DNA from: an uncultured Bacteroidales bacterium
Lineage (GTDB): Bacteria; Bacteroidota; Bacteroidia; Bacteroidales; Paludibacteraceae
Direction of reading: 5' to 3'
Length of the DNA stretch: 10,181 bases
Assembly (NCBI GenBank): GCA_900321775.1
Contig: ONXE01000075.1
Location: forward strand, 1-10,181
The notes under the pieces were generated by a model. The model worked only from the letters and a program-made list of their open reading frames with translations, made no database searches and was not told the origin of the DNA. The stretch's first letter is position 1, and the number at the start of each line of letters is the position of its first letter. Shown here piece after piece: positions 6,267 through 10,181 of the stretch. A program made the translations under genes and the position numbers.

Positions 6267-6630
6267 TGTTTCTCAGCTGCAGACTACGCAGCCAGCCTAC
6301 CACATCTTCACTTCTCAGGGTCGTGAACACATCATTCAGTTCGCGCATATCCTCAGGCGTATACTCTTCAGGACTGAGGCCGCTGAGCCGGTCCAACTCT
6401 TCGTCATCATAGTACACAATCTCAGGCTTGGTCGTAAGCAACGACTCACGTTCGCACACCGCATGTCGCCCGCAGCATTCGTCATCCACGGGCACACGAA
6501 CCATATGATCCGCCTGCGGGTTGGCTTCGGCACCTTTCTTGCGCTTGCGCTCACGCCATTCCATCAGCATCAGAGTAATTAACCCCAATGCCAAAAACGC
6601 CGCTAATATGAGCAAATTCTCGTATTCCAC
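6178..6630 (-). CDS. small single-pass membrane protein with a CCxxHxxC motif
   Basis: Seen: about 150 residues. One N-terminal transmembrane helix (5-23) is followed by a basic stretch (WRERKRKK, 25-32), so the rest probably lies in the cytoplasm. A cysteine/histidine cluster ECCGRHAVCE (C52, C53, H56, C59) could bind a metal or be redox-active. Then comes an acidic, helical domain with YYDDEELDRLSG (73-84) and GWLRSLQLRNITLPEELRDE (112-131). I recall this domain as a conserved hypothetical family in Bacteroidales; I know no function. Start choice: a TTG at 6636 overlaps the parE stop, but GTG at 6630 has GGAG eight bases upstream, so GTG is preferred; there is no early ATG. It follows parE with almost no gap and is probably translationally coupled to it. 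Its 3' end overlaps the convergent CPBP gene by 89 bases. Confidence 0.85.
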   Translation of the reverse strand: MEYENLLILAAFLALGLITLMLMEWRERKRKKGAEANPQADHMVRVPVDDECCGRHAVCERESLLTTKPEIVYYDDEELDRLSGLSPEEYTPEDMRELNDVFTTLRSEDVVGWLRSLQLRNITLPEELRDEALMIVAERRAKAAHRQQPD

Positions 6631-6632
6631 TA

Positions 6633-8555
6633 TCAACTCTCCACCGCGTCCTCCTCAATCTTCAGATTACCGATGATGAAGTTCTGGCGCTCTGCTGTAT
6701 TCTTACCCATGTAGAATCCCATGAGGTCAGCCACCGCATCTTCCTTGCGCAAGGTCACCTGATCCAAGCGAATCTCCTTGCCGATAAAGCCCTTGAACTC
6801 GTCAGGCGAGATCTCTCCAAGTCCTTTGAATCGAGTTATCTCAGGCGAAGGCTTGAGGTCCTCAATAGCCTGAAGGCGCTCTTCCTCTGAGTAGCAGTAA
6901 CGCGTTTCCTTCTTGTTCTTGACGCGGAAAAGCGGTGTCTGAAGGATGTACACATGCCCTTTCTTGACCAAGTCGGGGAAGAACTGCAGAAAAAAAGTCA
7001 GCATCAGCAGACGGATATGCATGCCGTCCACATCAGCATCGGTGGCGATAATCACTTTGTTGTACCTGAGATCGTCCAGACCTTCCTCTATGTTCAACGC
7101 CGACTGCAGACAGTTGAATTCCTCATTCTCATACACCACTTTCTTGGTCAGTCCATAGCAGTTCAGCGGCTTGCCTCGGAGCGAGAACACCGCTTGCGTA
7201 TTCACGTCACGACTCTTGGTGATGGAACCGGACGCCGACAGACCCTCAGTGATGAAGATGGCACTCTGTTCGCGCAGGTCATCCTCGCTGTCTTTGGATG
7301 CGAACTGCGGCTTCGAGTCGTTGTAATGGATGCGACAATCACGCAGTTTGGGGTTGTTCACCAGGTTCTTCTTCGCTCGCTCACGGGCCTGTTTGGTCAC
7401 ACCCGCAATTGCCTTGCGCTCACGCTCGCTCTCCTGAATCTTCTGAAGCATGATCTGCACCACTTCGGGATGTTTGTGCAGATAATTATCCAGTTCGCGC
7501 TTGACAAAATCATTGACGAACTTGTTGACCGACACACTACCCTCCTCCGTGGACATATCCTTCGAACCGAGCTTCACTTTGGTCTGACTCTCAAAAACCG
7601 GTTCCTGCACATTGATGGCGATAGCGCCTACAACACCGTTACGGATATCCGAGAGATCCATGTTCTTATTGAAAAACTCCTTAATCGTCTTGCCGATAGC
7701 CTCACGATATGCCGCTTGATGCGTACCGCCTTGAATAGTATGCTGGCCGTTGACGAAGGAGAAATATTGGTCATTGTTTTGGTCGGTATGAGTCAGCGCT
7801 ATCTCGATATCTTCACCGCTGAGGTGAATGATGGGATACAGCGGCTCCACATCCATGTTCTCCGTCAGGAGGTCAAACAGTCCGTTCTTCGAGTGGAACT
7901 TTTGCCCGTTGAAGTTGAGCGTGAGGCCCGAATTGAGGTACGAATAGTTGCGCATCATCGTCTCGATGAAGTCTGCGCGGAACTGGTAGTTCTCGAAGAA
8001 ACCTTTGGTAGCATCGGGCTCAAACTCGATAAGCGTACCGCGCGGCGCGTTCTCGGTGTTATCCACAATACCGGAATCGCTCACCAGCCTACCTTGCTCA
8101 AACTCCGCACGGCGCATCTTGCCCTCGCGGAACGCCTGAACAACAAAACGACGGCTGAGCATATTCACGGCTTTGGTACCTACGCCATTCAAACCGACAC
8201 TCTTCTTGAACGCCTTCGTGTCGTACTTGCCACCCGTATTCAGCATAGAGACGGCATCCACCATCTTGCCCAAAGGTATGCCTCGGCCATAGTCCCGAAC
8301 TTGGACACTTCCGTGCTCCACACCTATCTGCACCTGCACCTCAATCACCTTGCCTTCGCCCATGCGAAACTCGTCAATCGAGTTGTCTATCGTCTCCTTG
8401 ATGAGCACATAGATACCATCGTCCGAGTGGCTTCCGTCGCCCAGTTTGCCAATATACATACCCGGCCTGCGGCGGATATGCTCGCGGTCGTCCAGATGAA
8501 TAATATTCGCCTCATCGTACGAGGCTGTCGTCACTGTTTGGTTCTCGTTATCCAT
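6633..8555 (-). CDS. parE: DNA topoisomerase IV subunit B (ParE-type)
   Basis: The ATPase/Toprim subunit of a type IIA topoisomerase; with ParC it passes one DNA duplex through another, decatenating chromosomes. Seen: 640 residues from ATG at 8555. The GHKL ATPase domain has IKETIDNSIDE (52-62, Glu54 and Asn58), DYGRGIP (88-94) and GLNGVGTKAVN (121-131); the transducer domain carries QTKVKLG (324-330). The Toprim domain has ITEGLSASGSI (435-445), DADVDG (506-511) and RFKGLGEISPDEF (575-587). The usual EGDSA reads EGLSA here; the catalytic Glu437 and the DxD residues remain. I recall EGLSASG as normal for a Bacteroidales ParE clade, so it is not read as loss of function. The closeness of the downstream membrane protein gene suggests a two-gene unit. 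parC is not in the window. Plain GyrB is less likely given the length and clade motifs. Confidence 0.93.
   Translation of the reverse strand: MDNENQTVTTASYDEANIIHLDDREHIRRRPGMYIGKLGDGSHSDDGIYVLIKETIDNSIDEFRMGEGKVIEVQVQIGVEHGSVQVRDYGRGIPLGKMVDAVSMLNTGGKYDTKAFKKSVGLNGVGTKAVNMLSRRFVVQAFREGKMRRAEFEQGRLVSDSGIVDNTENAPRGTLIEFEPDATKGFFENYQFRADFIETMMRNYSYLNSGLTLNFNGQKFHSKNGLFDLLTENMDVEPLYPIIHLSGEDIEIALTHTDQNNDQYFSFVNGQHTIQGGTHQAAYREAIGKTIKEFFNKNMDLSDIRNGVVGAIAINVQEPVFESQTKVKLGSKDMSTEEGSVSVNKFVNDFVKRELDNYLHKHPEVVQIMLQKIQESERERKAIAGVTKQARERAKKNLVNNPKLRDCRIHYNDSKPQFASKDSEDDLREQSAIFITEGLSASGSITKSRDVNTQAVFSLRGKPLNCYGLTKKVVYENEEFNCLQSALNIEEGLDDLRYNKVIIATDADVDGMHIRLLMLTFFLQFFPDLVKKGHVYILQTPLFRVKNKKETRYCYSEEERLQAIEDLKPSPEITRFKGLGEISPDEFKGFIGKEIRLDQVTLRKEDAVADLMGFYMGKNTAERQNFIIGNLKIEEDAVES
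6637..6642 (-). promoter_or_regulatory. Shine-Dalgarno-like site before the CCxxHxxC protein gene
   Basis: GGAGAG in the last codons of parE lies 6 bases before GTG (6630) but directly abuts TTG (6636). In a lineage that usually lacks such sites it argues for the GTG start. Confidence 0.45.
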
Positions 8556-8589
8556 GAAACTTGTACCGTGTTTGGTTTGTTTTGGGCTG

Positions 8590-8615
8590 CAAAGTTAATA
8601 CTTTTTTTTCACCAA
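8590..8615 (-). promoter_or_regulatory. parE promoter
   Basis: -7 box TAACTTTG (8590-8597), 35 bases before the parE ATG. An A8 run ends 4 nt upstream of the box, as in the topA and tRNA-Pro promoters. No TTTG sits at the expected 20-nt spacing; the nearest TTG is at 8613-8615 (15-nt spacing), so the -33 element is weak or replaced by an activator. Confidence 0.65.
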
Positions 8616-8653
8616 TTAGGCACTTTTGTCTAATCAGGCTAATCTGCTCATTA

Positions 8654-8674
8654 GTATTATACTATGTATAATAC
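8654..8674. repeat. perfect 9+3+9 inverted repeat upstream of parE
   Basis: Arms GTATTATAC (8654-8662) and GTATAATAC (8666-8674) are exact reverse complements around TAT. Two further pairs form beyond a mismatch. It is AT-only apart from the terminal G/C pairs and lies about 57 bp upstream of the parE -7 box, a position fitting an activator or repressor site. An RNA hairpin is possible but there is no T-run. Confidence 0.6.
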
Positions 8675-8722
8675 CAACGCGTAAGCAATCAAGTCTCTTT
8701 TATCGGGACCTGAAGCGGGGAA

Positions 8723-8814
8723 GTCGCAACGAACTACGTCCAGTGGACGTGGTGAGTAGTCAGTGCGACGCGCGAGTTTGCGGAGCAAACATAGAACTCC
8801 TTATATAAAGGGAG
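8723..8814. other. structured GC-rich intergenic region between the ccsA-like gene and parE
   Basis: Four stems can be drawn. GTCGCA (8723-8728) pairs with TGCGAC (8764-8769). Inside it, ACTACGTCC (8733-8741) pairs with GGACGTGGT (8745-8753) around an AGT triloop, with one T-G pair. GTTTGC (8776-8781) pairs with GCAAAC (8785-8790) around GGA. CTCCTT (8797-8802) pairs with AGGGAG (8809-8814), with one T-G pair. The sequence differs from the AT-rich promoter DNA beside it. It may be the 3' end of the ccsA transcript, a parE leader element, a small RNA, or a repeat remnant; the strand is not determined. A 10-codon reading frame on the minus strand (8760-8792) is described in the findings. Confidence 0.4.
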
Positions 8815-8854
8815 CCCCGTAACACCTCCTATACTTGTTGAGGCAAACGCCTAC

Positions 8855-9898
8855 TCACGCGTAGGAGTGCAAGCCGCCTAACAGATGATTCACACCGAAG
8901 TACGTGAACAGAACGAAACAGAACGCCACAATGGCACAGATATGGTACGCCACTTGCCTCTTGTTGCCGGACAACCAACGCTGCGGAAGCAAGATCGGCG
9001 CATGCAGAAGACCCGCATACACAAACAGCGTAATCAGCGCCCACGTCTCTTTCGGATCCCAGCCCCAGTAACGTCCCCACGACATATTCGCCCAAACAGC
9101 ACCGATAAAGATACCCGCAGTCAGACAACATACCGCCGGATAAATCAGCACGCGAGAGAGGTTCATCAGTTTTTCCCGCCACTTCTTGACGCACAAACCC
9201 AAGATTCCATTCACCATGATGCACGCGAAAATCGAATAAGCCATCATAATCACGGACACATGCACCGCCAGCAAAGGAGTATGCAGCACCGGCAAACGCG
9301 GAGGTTTAGGTGTCAGATGCCGGGTCATCACCACGGTTAGCACAAGGAACAAAACACAAAGAACATAGATCAAAGCCTTATGGCGCTTGTCCCACAAACT
9401 GCGGAAAACGGTGTGACGCTGGAAGAAAAAGCCTATCATCGCCACCAGCAGCAACGCATAACCCGTGTACGTAATGCCGATTCCCCAAGGGTCGTAGTTG
9501 TAACTCAACGTCACACCCTGACGATCCGTATCATAGTCCAACTCACAGAAACGATAGTGGTGGTAACGGAGCGGTTTGTTCATTCTAATCGTTCCGTTAT
9601 CCACCTGTAAATCAGCCTTGTTACGCCCGTCGCCCCTATCCAGAATGCGCAGTTCGCTCACATAATCCATGGGCGCATCATAGTCGGGATAGTTCTCCAC
9701 GTAGAAATCCCACAGATAAATACTCAGAGTCGAATGCGAAGTACTAAGCGAGGTGGTCTGAGCCAAACGCAAGTGCACTTGACCCTGCTCGCCAAAGAAA
9801 TGCGTCACACACGCCCCAATAAGTATGATTACCAGGGCAATGTGCAACAAACCGGTAAACGGCGCCGGCTTAAGTTTGAACGGACGTAATAGGTTCAT
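8855..9898 (-). CDS. compact CcsB-CcsA-like cytochrome c assembly protein
   Basis: System II cytochrome c biogenesis proteins export and hold heme and attach it to CxxCH motifs in the periplasm. Seen: 347 residues from ATG at 9898. A first membrane helix (about 14-34, with His33) leads to a periplasmic domain (about 36-137), which looks like a short ResB/CcsB segment. A second helix (139-159) follows, then a complete CcsA domain: helices near 173-192, 205-235, 250-270, 285-301 and 317-337, the heme-handling motif WGRYWGWDPKE (274-284), His206 and His213 in PVLHTPLLAVHV, and His338/His344 in FGVNHLLGGLHSYA. Known: full CcsBA fusions and separate ResB proteins are much larger, so the CcsB part is minimal. 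Its ATG is one base after the stop of the di-heme oxidoreductase gene, a likely client. The 41 extra in-frame codons upstream overlap that gene and are rejected. Confidence 0.88.
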   Translation of the reverse strand: MNLLRPFKLKPAPFTGLLHIALVIILIGACVTHFFGEQGQVHLRLAQTTSLSTSHSTLSIYLWDFYVENYPDYDAPMDYVSELRILDRGDGRNKADLQVDNGTIRMNKPLRYHHYRFCELDYDTDRQGVTLSYNYDPWGIGITYTGYALLLVAMIGFFFQRHTVFRSLWDKRHKALIYVLCVLFLVLTVVMTRHLTPKPPRLPVLHTPLLAVHVSVIMMAYSIFACIMVNGILGLCVKKWREKLMNLSRVLIYPAVCCLTAGIFIGAVWANMSWGRYWGWDPKETWALITLFVYAGLLHAPILLPQRWLSGNKRQVAYHICAIVAFCFVLFTYFGVNHLLGGLHSYA

Positions 9899-9899
9899 A

Positions 9900-10181
9900 T
9901 CAAATAGCGTTAATGAATGCGACAACAGCGTCGCGGTCTGCTTTCTCAAGTTTGTAGAACTGCTGTGTCGGCCAGTAAGCATCACTCTCTTCACTGTAAC
10001 CGTGCCACATAATAGCCTCAATCACATTGCGGGCACGCGTATCGTGCAGACGTGCTTCATGCTCGTCGCCGGTAGCCTTCATATGCAGGCCGCGGCCCCA
10101 CAACGGAGTTGTACGACACCAACCCGTACGGATATCATTCACCATATGCAGTTTATGCTGAACCATGTCGGTGTACGGCCA
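9900..10181 (-). CDS. C-terminal end of a di-heme oxidoreductase (DHOR, formerly thiol oxidoreductase)
   Basis: Seen: the last 93 residues; the gene enters from the right edge, with 10181 the first base of a codon. The fragment begins WPYTDMVQHKL, followed by RTTPLWGRGL, LHDTRARNVIEAIMWHG and a C-terminal helix ending VVAFINAI. This order (PYTD..., R-T-x-PLWG, HD-x-RA-x3-EAI-x-WHG) is what I know from the C-terminal cytochrome c-like domain of DHOR (DUF1111) proteins, which are exported di-heme enzymes of uncertain substrate, related to cytochrome c peroxidases. The heme-binding CxxCH motifs would lie upstream, outside the window, so heme binding cannot be confirmed. The stop is one base before the CcsA-like gene, implying one operon. 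Confidence 0.8.
   Translation of the reverse strand, partial: WPYTDMVQHKLHMVNDIRTGWCRTTPLWGRGLHMKATGDEHEARLHDTRARNVIEAIMWHGYSEESDAYWPTQQFYKLEKADRDAVVAFINAI

Noticed and set aside
6633..8555. EGLSA instead of EGDSA in ParE as a sign of an inactive enzyme
   Set aside because: The catalytic Glu and DxD residues are intact, and I recall this variant as the norm in Bacteroidales ParE.
6954..8633. A 559-codon open frame on the plus strand opposite parE
   Set aside because: It is exactly antisense to a well-supported ParE with all motifs, and it shows no family resemblance; it is a by-product of codon bias.
8626..8808. A 60-codon plus-strand frame in the parE upstream region
   Set aside because: It runs across the palindrome and hairpins, lacks an ATG start at its first codon, and looks like no known protein.
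8721..8830. Resemblance to the 16S rRNA 3' end (AAGTCGCAAC, later AACACCTCCT)
   Set aside because: The two words are about twice as far apart as in 16S rRNA and the sequence between them does not match helix 45, so it is not an rRNA fragment.
1..10181. CRISPR array, insertion sequence or prophage genes
   Set aside because: No regularly spaced repeats, transposase, integrase or phage structural motif was found on either strand.

Overview
The window looks like a chromosomal segment from a Bacteroidales bacterium (phylum Bacteroidota). The grounds are promoters of the TTTG-N20-TAnnTTTG type, A-rich leaders instead of Shine-Dalgarno sites, a TopA without zinc fingers, a ParE-type topoisomerase subunit with an EGLSASG Toprim motif, and two conserved hypothetical families I know from Bacteroides and its relatives. 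Every gene is on the minus strand except one CPBP protease gene. The content is mostly housekeeping; I see no transposase, integrase, phage module or CRISPR array.

Layout, left to right: (a) 1-2363, a tight minus-strand cluster read as rfbC (dTDP-rhamnose epimerase), then a zeta-toxin-like P-loop kinase overlapping it by 7 bases, then a Tyr-rich lipoprotein running off the left edge. (b) 2371-2841, a short unit of tRNA-Pro(CGG) and a 52-residue rubredoxin, with a promoter upstream of the tRNA and an intrinsic terminator after the rubredoxin. A 20-bp piece of the tRNA 3' end is repeated 102 bp away, between the two genes. (c) 2851-5320, topA with its terminator hairpin and promoter, back to back with the promoter of the CPBP gene. 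(d) 5340-6266, the plus-strand CPBP protease, whose 3' end overlaps by 89 bases a small membrane protein gene read from the other strand. (e) 6178-8555, parE followed by that membrane protein gene, closely coupled. (f) 8556-8854, an intergenic stretch with the parE promoter, a 9+3+9 perfect inverted repeat and several GC-rich hairpins. (g) 8855-10181, a compact CcsB-CcsA-like cytochrome c assembly protein directly after the 3' end of a di-heme oxidoreductase gene; both probably serve periplasmic cytochrome c metabolism.

Two DNA-topology genes (topA and parE) and the tRNA-Pro share one promoter layout: an A8 run exactly 4 nt upstream of a TAnCTTTGC box. The least explained items are the duplicated tRNA-Pro 3' end, the structured parE upstream region, the zeta-like kinase coupled to rfbC with no visible antitoxin, and the CCxxHxxC membrane protein coupled to parE. 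None of these amounts to a demonstrated new system.
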